The notes beneath the pieces are model-generated. The model was not told where the DNA came from and did no database searches. It worked only from the letters and a program-made list of their open reading frames with translations. 64,000 nucleotides of DNA, taken from Opisthorchis felineus (taxonomy: Eukaryota > Platyhelminthes > Trematoda > Opisthorchiida > Opisthorchiidae). Of the stretch, positions 1 to 12,268 are shown in pieces. The position numbers and the translations under genes were made by a program. Where the stretch lies: NCBI GenBank assembly GCA_004794785.1, contig SJOL01007141.1:1914771-1978770 (forward strand), written 5' to 3'. Numbering within the stretch: position 1 is the stretch's first letter; the number at the start of each line of letters is the position of its first letter.

Positions 1-480
1 TTTTTACAAGAAGGTTTAGAGACCTCGTACCAAAATTCGGCGGTATCAATCAGAAATTTTCAATGCAAAAAATTCGCCTTTATGGGTGGGGTTAAGAGAG
101 GTTCGCTTTTATCGTCAAGTTTGTTGAAAGTTTTTACAAATCATCGTAGCTTGTTAGGTACTGCGTGCCTTTAAGCCTAGTGCAGTGTAAATATTTGTAC
201 ACATTTACCAACTAAGGATAGATAACTCCGAGTTTTTTATCCGTCCAATTAAGCTGAAACGTCAGTGATCCAAAAGTCCGCTGACTGGATGCTGTGCGAC
301 GGAGATGTAACCTGTTCCGTTCTGCTCAAGTCTCGAATGTCAGGATTCGCATATCGAAGCCAACACACACGACGCACTCAGAAGAATCAGAAACGGAGAC
401 CTACTGCTGGATGATTCCGATTGTTCCTTCATGACAGCACCGACATCGACATGCTAGTTTGTTACGACATATTTCCACAC
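1..480. other. 5' flank, no gene seen
   Basis: I see no open frame with splice sites, no RNA gene and no recognisable repeat here. Because the first exon found downstream starts in mid-codon, this is probably intron of the gene that continues to the right. Confidence 0.4.
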
Positions 481-481
481 A

Positions 482-665
482 TTGATAGAACACGAGGTAG
501 CTCAGTGATTAGGGCGACAACTCACGGACTGGCAGGTCCGTGGTTTGAACCCATGCTCAGCATCTTGACTGCTCCTATCACTTGGCAACCTGGTGATTTC
601 CCAGCCCTCCAGCCCCATTCAGGTGAATGACAGCTAGGCACCAAAAGAGTGTTACAGCTAAACGA
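482..665 (+). repeat. tRNA-derived SINE, family S1, copy 1
   Basis: A pol III A box (TAGCTCAGTGATTAGG from 498) is followed 34 bases on by a B box (GGTTTGAACCC, 542-552). The B box lies in a T-arm-like hairpin: stem CGTGG (539-543), 7-base loop TTTGAAC, stem CCATG (551-555). The D-arm region also fits (GCTC at 500-503 with GGGC at 512-515). The 3' part (about 556-665) is not tRNA-like and ends in a tail with AGCTAGGCACC and GTGTTACAG. The same head and tail recur at 57715-57905 on the other strand, which shows a mobile family and not a single tRNA pseudogene. It sits just upstream of the first exon seen. Confidence 0.75.
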
Positions 666-790
666 TTGTTATTTGTAGGTATTTGATAGACTAGAGAGTT
701 CCTTTTTGGCTAAGATCCTAAATTGGGCGATGTGAAGTTCAGTAGTCTTGTGTATGCATCACTTGCTCATTATGCCTGATGAATTTTCAG

Positions 791-922
791 CTATCAACGG
801 GGCTAATGCCGCTATGAAGGGCGAAAAACTTCTCAAAATTGTCAGACGTTCTCGTGCCGCATACTTGGATCAACTGTTTCGTGATTATGCTTCCATACCC
901 GAATCGGACCGGAAAAGGGCCA
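791..922 (+). CDS. internal exon of the large plus-strand gene, first seen in the window
   Basis: The exon follows a good acceptor (GATGAATTTTCAG) and ends at the donor GTACGT. It is open for 43 codons plus split codons: it begins with two bases of a codon and ends with one. The peptide is basic and helical, including MKGEKLLKIVRRSRAAYLDQ and then a stretch with DYASIPESDRKR. The trailing base A joins the GA that opens the 2641 exon to make an Arg codon in an uninterrupted frame. I do not recognise a family. The start codon must lie upstream, outside the window or in an exon I could not see. Confidence 0.55.
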
Positions 923-2640
923 GTACGTCGGTGGTTTATCTGAATATGCTTGACATCATATTTTTGTGATGCTTTCAGGAGCCCTGTTCACGTAGTTATA
1001 TGAATCCGTTCCAAGTCCAGAATTTCAGTCTGGGAAAAATAGACCGACTTATCGGAAGAAGGGTTTATCCTCTGTCCCTCCCGAAAATCCTTCGTTGTTT
1101 ATAACGTATTGTTATTGAGTTTTTATTACTGTTTCGGTCATTTTTATCCAGAGCAAGCCGTTCATTTTCCGGGACTGTTGCGCAACCTATGGACTCCGAA
1201 TTTTGCACTGTATGTGATTAAATAAACAGTCTGTGAGTGGTGAATTTCTGCTGATGGAATCAGAAAGGCATATGTGACCACCACCTGCTTAATACTACTA
1301 TGATTCTCAGTCCAAGCGTTAAACGCAAGCTAAACATTTCTATCCGCTCGCTAACTTCTTATTGCTCGAAACTTGTTAACCAAGAAGGTGGTGTAAATTA
1401 CATTTATTCATCCATTTGCTACGCTCACCCTTTCTACCTGACATGTACGTCAGTTCAATCCACCTAAGTTGTGTCCAATACTCCAAGATTATGTATCACA
1501 GAATGCCAGAATGATTTATTATTGGAAGGTTCTGGACGACCTGGCTGATTCCTTGATAACAATAAATACAGTGCGAAAAGTGGAAAAAGCCAAAAGGTGA
1601 CTTATCGTTTGAGGACAACTGTTGAGAGTTCCTGAGTGACGGTCCGCACGCGGGACGTTTTCTCTGCAGTATAGCTGCTACACGTGTTCCGTACTTGTCC
1701 GTGGACTTGTGGGGTTTGGTTGACTTCCTGTCGTGTGTGTGTGTGTGCTGGGCCGAGTTGCATACCTATTTATTGTGTGTCCATTCTTGTTTGACAGCTG
1801 CACAAACTTGATTACAACTTGATCAAATGTGGACATATGGATGGGAAATTTTAGTGCACATGTTGTCGGTCAAGGTTAAAAGTGGGACAGGATTTTGTCA
1901 CGTGATTTAGGTGTTTGTGACGCATGATCTAGTGAGTGCGGATGTACCAAACAAACAAAGCGAAGTTGGTTGAAGACACAAGGGAGTGACCGCTACAGTT
2001 TCACTCAAGAAAACTAGTGCTTGCAGAAGACAGTTTGCTTCGACCAGCCCTTAACCAGGAAAAGTCAGATACTTGAAGCTCCGTCTCATAAAACCGTCAT
2101 CCACTCTGCATAGTTCAGTGTAACATATCTGGCCTCCCATTTAGTACATACTCACACCTTTTGCCCGATTTGGTATGCAACGCACTTCGCTGAATTGTAG
2201 CCAGTAGTCAGATGATGCCTCCAGACCTTATCATACTTTCCCTATACCCATCTTCGTGTTGTTCGGCTCCTTTTGTTTCTTTGTGTGTCTCGTCCTATTA
2301 CCACACGTACAAAAAATTTCTCTACTGCTCATTCTCATGAACTTCATGAATCAGGATTTTATTGTGGTGAGGATAAAGTATTATTTGGCCTAAATATTAT
2401 ATAGTGTATACTTGTATACTTGGCGAAAAAGGCAATGCACGAAGGGAAAACAGGGTTCCAAATATATGGAAAATATACCACTTATTCATTGAATAATGTG
2501 AAAGAAGACTACGTTATCATCTTGACTGACTGATTAGAGTTGAGTCCTATGGGCCACCGCATGTGCTAAAACTTCTGTCCCTGTCGAAGTTACTAATGTC
2601 ATCCACGTATATCTCTTGTTCTGAATTCATCCGAACTCAG
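923..2640 (+). other. intron 1 of the large gene
   Basis: About 1.7 kb between two phase-matched exons. It holds a short GT microsatellite (about 1734-1747) and otherwise nothing I recognise on either strand. Confidence 0.45.
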
Positions 2641-3145
2641 GAAAGTTCTCACACTTGAGGTTATTCGGTCAAAAGTTGCAATCTCATTCTGCAACAGAGC
2701 CTCCGACAATACCAATCAGATCATACAGACGAATGGACAATGCCGATGGCTCATCAGCCGTTTGCTCCTCGGGACCAAATGAGATCATCGGTGGTGATGG
2801 TGGTGCACAAAAGTTTCTGGATTCAGGAGAGGAAACTTGGAAACATATCACCAGCAATATCGAAATTCAGCAATTTGCAGAAGCCTTCCCCGTTACCCTA
2901 TTTGATGTGCACACCGTCTATGGCTGGCAAACAGCAAGTACAATTCATCGTTTTTCACCATCCGGTGATGGCCTGGCAACTTTCCCATGGAACACTTCAA
3001 CAGACTGCCAAATGATTTTATCAGTCAGCCGATACTGGGTTACCTTCAGTTCACATGGCAAGGGTAAAACAGCCATGAACCGTCTGATGTTTGCGATCAA
3101 AACTAGCTCTATTTTTGCGTTCTCCGTGGGCAAGGATGAAGGATC
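2641..3145 (+). CDS. internal exon, unrecognised protein, 168 codons
   Basis: The acceptor is pyrimidine-rich (CTCTTGTTCTGAATTCATCC then AACTCAG) and the donor is GTGAGTAA after GGATC. The 505-base exon is fully open in the frame set by the exon before it (two leading bases, 167 codons, two trailing bases). The translation is mixed and protein-like: a Ser/Gly-rich linker, then EETWKHITSNIEIQQFAEAF and a C-terminal part with VSRYWVTFSSHGKGKTAMNR. No family is recognised. A reverse-strand frame overlaps part of it, but the phase match to both neighbours favours this one. The antisense Ty3/gypsy remnant starts only about 165 bases downstream, in the intron. Confidence 0.55.
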
Positions 3146-3309
3146 GTGAGTAATTTTTGGTACATACATTTTAAGATCCATTTTAGGTTCATGTGAACGT
3201 CCAAAAGTTAAGGTGAAAATTCGATTCTTTTTCAGTTTGGAATCTTTCATTTACCAGAATGGTGGAATTCAACTGGGGCCTCAATGACAGTAATGGCTAC
3301 AGTAGTTTC

Positions 3310-4350
3310 AATCGACAAATCTCATTCTGGGGTCAATATTTGTAAAGCAAACAGTGTCGGACGCCTTCCAATGATAGTGGGGGTTCTAAGAATGAAATTC
3401 TACTTTGAAGCATTATTTTTACCATAGCTTTCCAGATACATAGGTTCCTGTTTAAAGGTGTCAACAAAGCGTTCAGCTTGACGATTGGACTGCGGACAGT
3501 GGGGTAGCCTGCGCAAACGTCAATTTTTTTGAGAAGTGAAAAAAAACTGGAAAAACACATTGTCCGTAAACCAGGCTCCAGGATCTGTCACCAGAAGCTC
3601 TAAAACTGCTAATTACACAAACAATTTCCGCAGTCAAAGCTCGGTTAACTACAAAATCTCTTGCTACTCTAAGAAGGAGTGAACAACGATCAGGAAGATA
3701 GGTCCTCTCAGTGGACCAGCATAATCCAATGGCTTTTCAATCTGTGGCAAAGAAAATAAATAATGTTTCGCCGGAGATCTGGTTGCCATTACATACACCA
3801 ACACCCACAGACAGGTTTTTCATGACCTGTATCAATGGAAAGCTAATGAGCATAACTTCCGCCGATCGCTTTTATTTGGATGTCGGAGTTTGCGTTATAT
3901 CACAACACCATCGCCCAATATTAGATGCTCACCCACTGTTTTTAAAGCCTATCTGCGAAGAAACACGTTGTCACTAATCCCTTACCATCAGGCTATCGGT
4001 TCGGAAATATCCATTAGCCACGCGCTTCAGAGGATCATGTGTAGTCACTCTAGCGATTGTTTGAGCGGAAATAGGAAAATGCCGAATGGACCAGGAGAAC
4101 ATTCGTTGGAGTCTGCTGTCGGTGGAATTTGTTGCAATTGCCGTCAAGTATTCCGTCCTGAAACATGAGACGCGATACTGCACTGGCATGGTAAAAAGAT
4201 GGCGCTGTGCTAAAATTGCAACCCAGAATCTTGGTAGCCAAGCATTGGGGGGCGATTCATTAAGTGAGCTGGGTGTACATTTTAAAGGTCCGTCAATGGC
4301 TGGCTGATAGTGGTTTGTGGTATGTGTGGAAATGTTGACCATACAGCCTT
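3310..4350 (-). mobile_element. Ty3/gypsy LTR-retrotransposon remnant, integrase region (pseudogene)
   Basis: Reading the minus strand across frames and stops gives the Ty3/gypsy integrase core in order. PLDYAGPLRGP (about 3700-3733) is the first-Asp region, TDPGAWFTDN (about 3562-3595) matches the second-Asp region usually seen as SDNGTQF, and PQSNRQAERFVDTFK (about 3450-3500) is the block that carries the catalytic Glu. Upstream on the minus strand (3740-4350) the sequence is weaker; it contains a possible zinc-finger remnant and an open frame that may be decayed RNase H. Several stops and frameshifts make it dead. No LTRs were found. It lies antisense in an intron of the large gene. Confidence 0.6.
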
Positions 4351-4956
4351 TTGTAGAATTTCTTTATAGCAATGATCCGAACTAATGCTTCTCGTCAATC
4401 TAGTTTTAATTTCTAAGTCAACCAGCCACCCGACAGACAACATTTGGAAACCGGAGAGCGCCAATTTTATATTCAGAAGCTTAGGCTGTAACGATGATCA
4501 AAATTGTAAGGTTTCAATGGGTTAACGATGAATCAGACGTGAGTAACTCGCGAGTGACTAGCTCCACTCAGACATAAATGTTCGTTCAGTATAGGGGTAG
4601 GCTCGCCGAAGTGTCGGTGAAGTGGTGAAATCTGATGATCTGAGCTGTGCGCTAGTATCTGTCTATACGAGCTTTGTAACGTCGGGAACAAACATATCCT
4701 ACACCTAAAGTGAGTACCGTTAACATTGTAAGTTGTGTTTTCTGATTACTGACGAAATGAACTAATAATTATTTCAATCAGCCCGTATAGGAAAGTATGA
4801 ATAAGTTTTAAAAAATGCCTGCTGTCATCGCTTTCGTCGACTATTCAGCCACTGTGACATTGCTAGCTCGTTTGTGATGACTTCTGGGATGGAAGTTCCA
4901 CTAATCTTCACCGATAATCATCACTTTCAGAAAATGAGTGAAACCTCCATCTCAGA

Positions 4957-5215
4957 AGTCATCACTAGTGCAGCCAGTCAATACGTGCGCGCATGATGTG
5001 GTCCCTGTGATTGAAGGATGAGTGGCACTATGTCCTCTCAAGTGAAAGCTAATCGTACTGCTGTTCAGACGCTTGCGGCCGAAAGGTCAATGTTCAACCA
5101 CTGGCCGGAAGGCTGCGGCCAGTGTTTGAGTTTCGTGAGATGTACACAGCTGATGATTCCCAACAAGGATTAAACAGCTGTAGCGTCGTTCTCGGCTTTT
5201 CAGCAATATGCTGGT
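4957..5215 (+). repeat. dispersed repeat family S2, copy 1
   Basis: The shared blocks, in order, are GATGAGTGGC, CTGCTGTTCAGACGC, GGCCGAAAGG, CAACCACTGGCCGGAAGG, GTTTCGTGAGATGTACAC, then ATTAAACAGCTGTAGCG and GGCTTTTCAGCAATATGCTGG. The same order recurs in six other places. The 3' end is interrupted at 5213 by a fold-back element. Just upstream, 4875-4895 and 4945-4966 form a 22-bp imperfect hairpin. Confidence 0.7.
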
Positions 5216-5393
5216 TGTTGATCAGTTGATCTGTTGATCTGTTCGTCGAGCTTGGCAATTGACTTGCAAAAGTTTCATCAACATACGAGGAGGTGTCACC
5301 ACTGCCCACCGATGATGTCCCCTCGTGTGGTGACTAAACGTTTTCAAGCTCGACGAACAGATCAACAGCCATCTGATCAACAACAAACAACCT
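5213..5393. repeat. fold-back (palindromic) element, family F, copy 1
   Basis: The two halves are inverted copies of each other. The left arm runs GTTGTTGATCAGTTGATCTG into TTCGTCGAGCTTG, and the right arm (about 5346-5393) is its reverse complement with a few changes. The inner part also pairs (AAAAGTTTCATCAAC with the complement of GTGACTAAACGTTTT). The axis lies near 5305. There is no room for a protein, so it is a non-autonomous MITE-like or fold-back element. Confidence 0.7.
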
Positions 5394-8239
5394 TACCCGA
5401 CTTACCAATAATTCACAACCAGCACTATGCACTTACATGTCTTAGGGACAGGTGGATATACTTGAATAAACAACCTATCCCATTGTTTTGAAGGTCAATC
5501 TGGAAACTGGTGTGATCAAGCGGCTCTTTCATCATTACAATGAGAAGTGGTGGGACCATTTTGACAAAGCAAAGTGGACATCTAATCGATTGTTCCACCG
5601 CTGACTGCATTAATCCTGTTATTCGAGTAATTTGACCGGAGTTGAACATGCATATTCACTGTCTCTGCTTTGTCTAGTACTGCCACCCGCTTTCCACTTA
5701 TATGGACATACATTCGCCACTTTTGTGGTAACAGATAAGTTCTGTTCCTGCCTTCACAGTGTACGCCTCGTCGCTTGACTCATCAGGCACTTGCTCTCTT
5801 GTTTTGTTTTAGTAACTATTCCTAGTTCATGACCGACGCGTGAACAGTCCTCGGGCGCATCGAGATGATTTAGGTAGACCGGTCAGACTGAACTGCTGTG
5901 TGTTTTAGTCGCACTGAATTTCCCGCTGTCTTGAAAAGCTTGTGAGCATCTCATTTTCGATATGCTCAGGGTATGGCGGCTCTACTAAAACTACATTGGA
6001 CCGTGGAGGTCGCGCTTATTTATTGCTAAGTGTGGGCATGCCAGTCTCGAGGAACTGGAGTTACCTCTCCTGATATGAGATTACTTAGAAGATAGACAAG
6101 ACTTTTTGACAGCCCACAAACGGTTTCACCTTTTTGGCTGTATCAGACAGCTCAAGCCCCCAAATTTCCATAAATGCTACCTCGTACCTGGAAACCAAAT
6201 TTTACGCCATTGTAGGCAAGATATCTAAATGAATCTTCATGTGCGGCATGCTTCAGCGGGATGTGTTGCAGAACGCCAACCTCAAGTTTTAGTTGGAACG
6301 ACACTCAGAAAGTCGAAGTATTTCCAATAATGACATTACTTATGATGTGGTCACTTTGTCAGCTTTTGCAATGTTTTTCTCTATACAAACACGATATTTT
6401 CCATGCTGGGACGATCAGACCAAAAACGTCTTTGGGGAGCACTGTTTATATGAGTTGTTTTTGGTGTCCATGCGGTATCCCTGTAAAATTTATCTGATGT
6501 TAAATAACTGGTATTGGGGGAAATAGCCCCCTTTTGTGAGGAATTTACTTTGCACAATCGATCACTGCTCCAGATTGGCATACAAGTGAATATGTTAGCA
6601 ACCTCATGCGTGGAACTGTCACTTGGTTGAGGAGCACCTTACCTCTATCAACAGAGGAGCCCTCACACATACAAACATCTGTCAACGTTTGTAACACACC
6701 TGCAGCAGACCTGACTCATGCCTGGCAATATTTTACTCGGTATGCACTCAATACACTAGTCAGCCCAGAAATCTCCCCCGAGAGCGATTAACTCCACCTA
6801 AGAGCAATTCACCTCGGTTCCTTGAAGTTCGGCTTGAAATTGACACATGAGATCACTGCCCAAATACTAAGAGGGTCAATCGTAATATCTCCGTGGGGCA
6901 AAAAAGAGCAGAAGGGGCAATGTGGGTCCTGGACTTTCACGTATTATATCGCCATGTATTATGTTTCCGACTTACGGTGTGAGGACATAGTGGTTCCCCC
7001 CAGTGACTGGGAGTCCTATCCTATGGTTTCAGTCTGCGTGGAACGCAAGTACTACAAAACTAGGAGAGGCTGCGTATCACAAAAGGACTACCTTTATTAA
7101 TCTCCTGGAAGTGGTCTTTCGAGAGGCAAAAACCTTGCTATACTGTTTGCTTCCAAACTGTTGATTGCAGACGAACTGTGTCTAAAGATAATCTGTTTAA
7201 AATGACACAAATCTATATTTGGTGACTCAGAGAGGAAAACTTCAAAGCGGTCTCTTCTAAGAAGGAGTTTACCATTAGAATACGCCTTCAGGAATCAACT
7301 GAAAGTTGTCCCTCGCAGGCAGTTTATCCTGCTGTTGTTTTCCCGGAAGAGATATCTTGAAAGGAATGATAAATAGTGAAGACATAGGTTTCACTAGGCA
7401 TAAAACGGTTTGTTTCCGGATCGCTTTGAATGTGACAAATTTTACTCAGGTGCAACATTCCTCCACCCCTGGCAAACGCAAAAAGTGACATTTTGAAGGA
7501 TGATGTTGGTAGGTGCTATCGGTGACGTGAGTGAACCTGCGCGCCTGAATAACTATGATTGAGCTGAAAATGTTTCAAGCACACCTATGTTAATACGGAC
7601 CGTCATGATGGTGTTTAAGACCAGTTTGCCTCTGGAGCGTGTGCCTGCATTTTGCTGTGAGATAGCCACGTCAGTATGACAAACTCATCATTTTATGGAA
7701 ACATATGCGAGTATTTCGCTATCTCTGGAGTTTGCGAATGCAAAATAAACATAGCTAACTCAGGCGGGAACCTCTTCTACTCTTTTGGTTGATGTATTTA
7801 AAACTGATAGCTTCTAGAGTGGTTTACTCTCATTTTACAACGCTGATGGTGTTCGTGATCGTAAATGTAGTCTTTGCAAGTGGATATTAGTTGTATTGCA
7901 GGTATTATAGAGCAAAGGCAAAGTAATAATGTGCCGGCTTTTGTGTTGTATCGTATTAGACTTTGGAGTACGTACATTAATATTTGCTCTTGTGGATCAC
8001 ACAACGTGTCCCTCCGCCATAAATGAGACTGCCCATTAAAAACTTTCAACCAGGCTGTTCCCCATGAGCATTCTTTGTTCGGATAGGCCACTTTACGTTG
8101 TGCTGTCCCCAAAAGACCAAAATAAAACAGGATAGAAAATGTCCGGGTGAAGAAAACCAAATTTATAACATCTTTGTGAGGTTCATACTTGCCATGCTGT
8201 TGAAATGAACAAACTTGAGCAAGACGTATGTGTCATGTG
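5394..8239. other. intron sequence between repeats
   Basis: Several short open frames occur on both strands, the longest at 7798-8160 minus (120 codons) and 6822-7100 plus. None has convincing splice borders in phase with the gene and none matches a family I know. I see nothing else here. Confidence 0.4.
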
Positions 8240-9250
8240 CTTTAGCAAAGTTGGACAAGGCAGTGAGAACTGTAGGATTCCGGGATGAATTCGTTTCGTA
8301 CACTCTCGCGCCACAAAACGTGTAGAACAGCATAAGATACATAATACATTACAGCTTACAACATTTATATAGGCCAAGGTAAACTCAGAGTGACCTTTAG
8401 TTATTTCTGAGCGTAAAGGACAGACCTAAAACGAGTAATCAACATGCCTCAGGGAACTTCAGTCTGTGTGATCACATGCTTTTTTGTGAGACCTGAAACG
8501 ATGAGCTGAGGTCATACTGGATCTTGTGTCGATAAGAAGCCTGGTGATCGACGATTTGACCCTGAATTTGATCAGATTTGAATTAGGGTCAGCTGACCTG
8601 GTATGAAGTTTCTTTGGCACGAGCTCTTTCGCTCGCTTTTCATGCCTCTTGTCAGTTCCATAAATGTACACATCACAGCAACTGTAGACGAACTGATAAG
8701 TGCAGTGAGTTATAAATACACAGACTATGCTACTACAACCGTCAGTTTTATCTACAACTCATTGCACATATCAGTTAACCTGAAGTTGATATGATAAGTA
8801 TACCGGCTTAATTGAGAAGGGGCTTGAAACGCGAACAAACGAGCACGTGCCCAAGAAACTTCTTACCAAGTCAGTTAACCCTAACGCAAATCTGATCAAA
8901 TCCAGGGTCAAATCGTCGATCCTCAGGCTTCTTATCGACATAAGTATGAGCTCAGCTCATCGTTCTAGGTCTCACAAAGAAGCAAGTGATTACAGAGATT
9001 GAAGTTCCTTGAGGCAGTGATGTTGACTCGTTTTAGGTCTGCCCCCTGAGTTCAAGAAGACCTAAGGGTCCTTCTGGGATTGCCTTGGCTTTATTGATTG
9101 GTTAGTTTGTTTTAAAAGTGTATAAACGTTGTAAGTCGCGTTGTATTATGCATCTTATGCTATTTTACAAGCCTTGCGGCGAAGAGAGTGTAAGAAATGA
9201 ATTCATCCCATAAATTTGTTCTTCTCACTGCCTTGTTCAAAGCTGGACAA
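8240..9250. repeat. long inverted repeat, arms about 430-450 bp, loop about 125 bp
   Basis: The left arm (about 8240-8670) and right arm (about 8798-9250) are reverse complements at roughly 80% by eye with small indels. Matched blocks include GGACAAGGCAGTGAGAA, GGGATGAATTCGTTTC, CAGACCTAAAACGAGT, GTCGATAAGAAGCCT, GATCGACGATTTGACCCT and TTTGATCAGATTTG. The loop is AT-rich with no known motif. It may be two copies of a 440-bp repeat inserted head-on, or the long terminal inverted repeats of a DNA element that lost its body. Confidence 0.75.
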
Positions 9251-9429
9251 GGTGAAGTTCTCTATGTAACGTGACCGTCTGTAATAAACCTGCGTCCGTC
9301 CCTTCCTAACCTAATCATGAACGCAAATATAAAACACTCAACCCTAAATAAATTGCGTATAAACAGTTTTCTAACAGTAGACGTTTCCTTTAACTCGTCC
9401 CCCTCTTTGTCCCTGTTTTTGTCCAACAG

Positions 9430-9553
9430 CCTTGCATTGTATTTCGACTATGGACAATTTATATGTCTCCGGACGGTGAGCAATCATCTAAACACCATAC
9501 GGCGAATGCTTCAGACTATCGATATGGCTCTGTGGCCGGAAAGACTGGCCAAA
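9430..9553 (+). CDS. internal exon, 41 codons
   Basis: A strong acceptor (TTTGTCCCTGTTTTTGTCC then AACAG) and the donor AAA/GTAAGC bound 124 bases: one leading base and 41 codons. The leading C completes the TC left by the 2641 exon as Ser, and the end is in phase 0, matching the next exon. The peptide is aromatic and helical, with FDYGQFICLRTVSNH followed by MLQTIDMALWPERLAK, and joins smoothly to VNHLTVRVTEQ in the next exon. A second frame is also open across the exon, but its phases fit neither neighbour. Confidence 0.52.
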
Positions 9554-10984
9554 GTAAGCGCGCGTTTTTTCCTTGTGTTTTAGAATGTGTCCTGCATACC
9601 CCAAATTACCGAGAAAGAAATGTAGGAGTCGAATTTATTAGCGTTCACTTACCGATTTTGGGTGCCTGTCAGCAAAAACACTATCTAGCAGATAACACAG
9701 ACTCACCTACATTGGCTTACGTGCCAATGATATGTTCATTTGGATTATAATGTTCAACTAAGCTGCTGGGATGAATAAACTCTTGTTGAACGGAACTTTT
9801 CCAGGATTATTATTAGCCCTAGCTGATGCCTTCCAAACTGTGATAGGATTACATACCTTTTCACCCGAGCTGATGGACTGCTTTAAGCAGAGTCCATGTT
9901 AAATGCTGTCCCACCGCTCATGGTTACCCAGTTGAGGAATCTTTTATTGTTCGTGTAAAAGGATTGCAGACGATATGGGAACCCCTAACAGGAAAACTCC
10001 TGTAAATGTGAGATAAAAGTAAATCCTAAATGGAAATCGAGACACCTAGAACACACAGGTTATGAGGGAACAAATACGACTGGTATAATCAGGAAAGTTC
10101 GGACTGGTGAAACTTTGGAACAGACTTGAACAACCGAAGGTCATAAGAGAGGGAGCTTAACGGCTCTAGGGAAATGGGAGAAAAGTTCCGTGCGAGAGCG
10201 GAGGACTTTAATCTGGCACGAGAGGCCTTAACTCAATGGAAGTTTTAAGCAGGTGGATGGCTCCGTAAGCACAGCTGAAGCGTTAAGTTCTGGAAAGTAG
10301 TTCTGACCGGATACATGGTATATTTTGAGTTGAAGCGTATAGAGTTCCCAACATATCATATTGAACGCTGATCCTGAACTGCTCGGAGATTTAAAAACTG
10401 ATGTTTCAGGATCAAGTGATTTGGACCATACCTAGCACTTGTTTCTGCGTTGCGTTCTCAACGTGACCTTCATAACGGTTCGTTTAGGGTTTAGTTTACG
10501 TTCGTATGATATGGAAAGGGGGGAATGGATTCACGCATAAAAGTGTCGTACGTAAATAGAGAGCTCGAAATGGTTAGAAACACATGTTGCTGACTGTTGC
10601 CTTAGAAAGTCCCAGTGTAGCAACTCCCTAAGTGGATTGAGCGAATCAAATATGAAATGACCATATGTTCGTTAAATCATAAAATCAGTATCACAATCGA
10701 TTGCACGTAGGGCTGAGATGATAGCGAGGGAACAATCGTCAGCACTTCTCCTCTCATTCTACACAATTATTCCACACAATCACTATGCTTACGTGTAGCA
10801 CTCCCGAACAGAGATTAGGTCAGGCTTGATGAAAGACACCGATAGAAGTGCTCCCAACCCTTTGAAGACAGTGTATCCTGGATGAGTTCCGAGTTCCCTT
10901 ACAAGCTGATCAGATTACCTCTACCATACCGGCAGCACCGTTCAGCTAGTTGCACTTTATTGGTGGTGTAAGGAGATTTGCGAA
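9554..10984 (+). other. intron sequence
   Basis: Between the 9430 exon and an S2 repeat I see only short open frames without splice support and no recognised repeat. Confidence 0.4.
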
Positions 10985-11120
10985 TTTTCAATAGTGATTT
11001 CGTCCTATAAGTGAAGTCAACCTGTGCTGAAAAGCCGAGGACACAGTACATCCGTTTCATCCTTATTGGAAATCATCAGAAGTGCACATCTCATCAAACG
11101 CTAGGGAGTTTCGAAAGCGC
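10985..11120 (-). repeat. dispersed repeat family S2, copy 2 (fragment)
   Basis: On plus it reads TTTCGTCCTATAAGTGAAG, AAAAGCCGAGGAC, CCTTATTGGAAATCATCAG and AGTGCACATCTCATC, the reverse complement of the 3' half of the S2 family. It lies about 400 bases upstream of the 11517 exon. Confidence 0.65.
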
Positions 11121-11516
11121 GACCAGCACCGGTTTATATATCAGTGAAGCTCGTGTGACTATACAACAGTAGTCATGTTACTTATTAGCCGACTACTTCG
11201 TCAACTAAGTGTATAAATCTTTAGAACTAGACTCTCCAATGCCGAACAGGTTGTGCCTCTCATAGACTTGAGTTCCATCGTCTAACAATAGTGTATGGGG
11301 ATAAAAATTGTAACTACGATCCATTTGGCCAGCCTATTTCATTTGGTAAGTGGGACTTGTAAATCTCTCATTACTCCGCCTAGGAATGGAAGCCGCGCTT
11401 ACTAATCTTGGTGCGCGTGCTACAGCGAAGACTGCCATTGTTTTGATTTGGCCTAATTTTTCTTAGGAATTGAAGATATGTGTTGATCACTTTATTAACT
11501 GTGTTGTTTTAACCAG

Positions 11517-12268
11517 GTCAATCATCTAACTGTCCGAGTAACAGAGCAGTTCCAAATGAAGCCTGTCTCTCTCAGCAGAAGGGATTTGATGGGCAAAGTA
11601 AGAACGTCTCATAATCAAGATTTACGACCATACACGCTATCTGACCTGGGGATTTGTATCACAGTCGCAGACGTCCCGACCCGTTTGATTGATATGTCGC
11701 CAGAAAATCCCGTTGGTCTACCGTGCATTCACCAGCTTGAACGATCCGATGAATCGGAAGGGGAGCCAACTGGGCTAACAAAAGGTCAGTTGCTGTTGCG
11801 AATCAGCACATACTCTTTGGTCGACTTGTACAGGACCGTTCTTCGTACACCTCCTGGACCGTCACGTGCGATGTGGAAAAATCCATTTTGTATGACTAAT
11901 GTCCATCGTCCGGAAAAAGTCCACCTGACGGCGGAACTCTTGAATTTGATGCGGAGGTTACAATTCACACAAGAAGTTATCACATTCGTGGTATGCAACG
12001 CTACTGATATAAAACCACTTGTGCAACAACGGGACTCAAGTACTCCGCAGCCCCTTTTCCCGGATCATTTTCCAGTTCCCCGAATGGAGACCTCCCAAAT
12101 GCTTGTGAAGCCGTATGAGGAAGAAACCTCATCCACGTCGTATGCAGAAAGACTTGCTCCCCTGCATAATCCCCAAATTATTCCTGGCGGTTGTCTAGAT
12201 CTTGGCCCAGACCCATGGAATGAGATGCAAAACAAAATAAACCAACCCTTAGAATCTGTTACCGGGAG
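11517..12268 (+). CDS. largest exon of the gene, 250 codons, unrecognised protein
   Basis: The acceptor is TGTTGTTTTAACCAG and the donor is GGGAG/GTTAGTAA. The frame is open for 250 codons from phase 0 and leaves two bases (AG). It begins VNHLTVRVTEQFQMKPVSLS and includes SDLGICITVADVPTRLID, KGQLLLRISTYSLVDLYRTV and FTQEVITFVVCNATDIKPL. The second half becomes Pro/Ser/Glu-rich (METSQMLVKPYEEETSSTS). This is by far the longest open frame in the window and lacks the homopolymer decay of the retroelement frames, so it is good evidence for a live gene. The first half looks folded and the end looks like a linker. If the donor is not used, the frame runs to a stop at 12312. Confidence 0.75.

Noticed and set aside
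5740..5800. Minus-strand CTGATGAG with a clean GTC-AAGC-GAC stem, like a hammerhead
   Set aside because: The GAAA block is GAGG and no NUH cleavage triplet or stem I could be placed.
7798..8160. 120-codon minus-strand frame
   Set aside because: No splice borders and no recognised family; frames of this size occur by chance in this much sequence.
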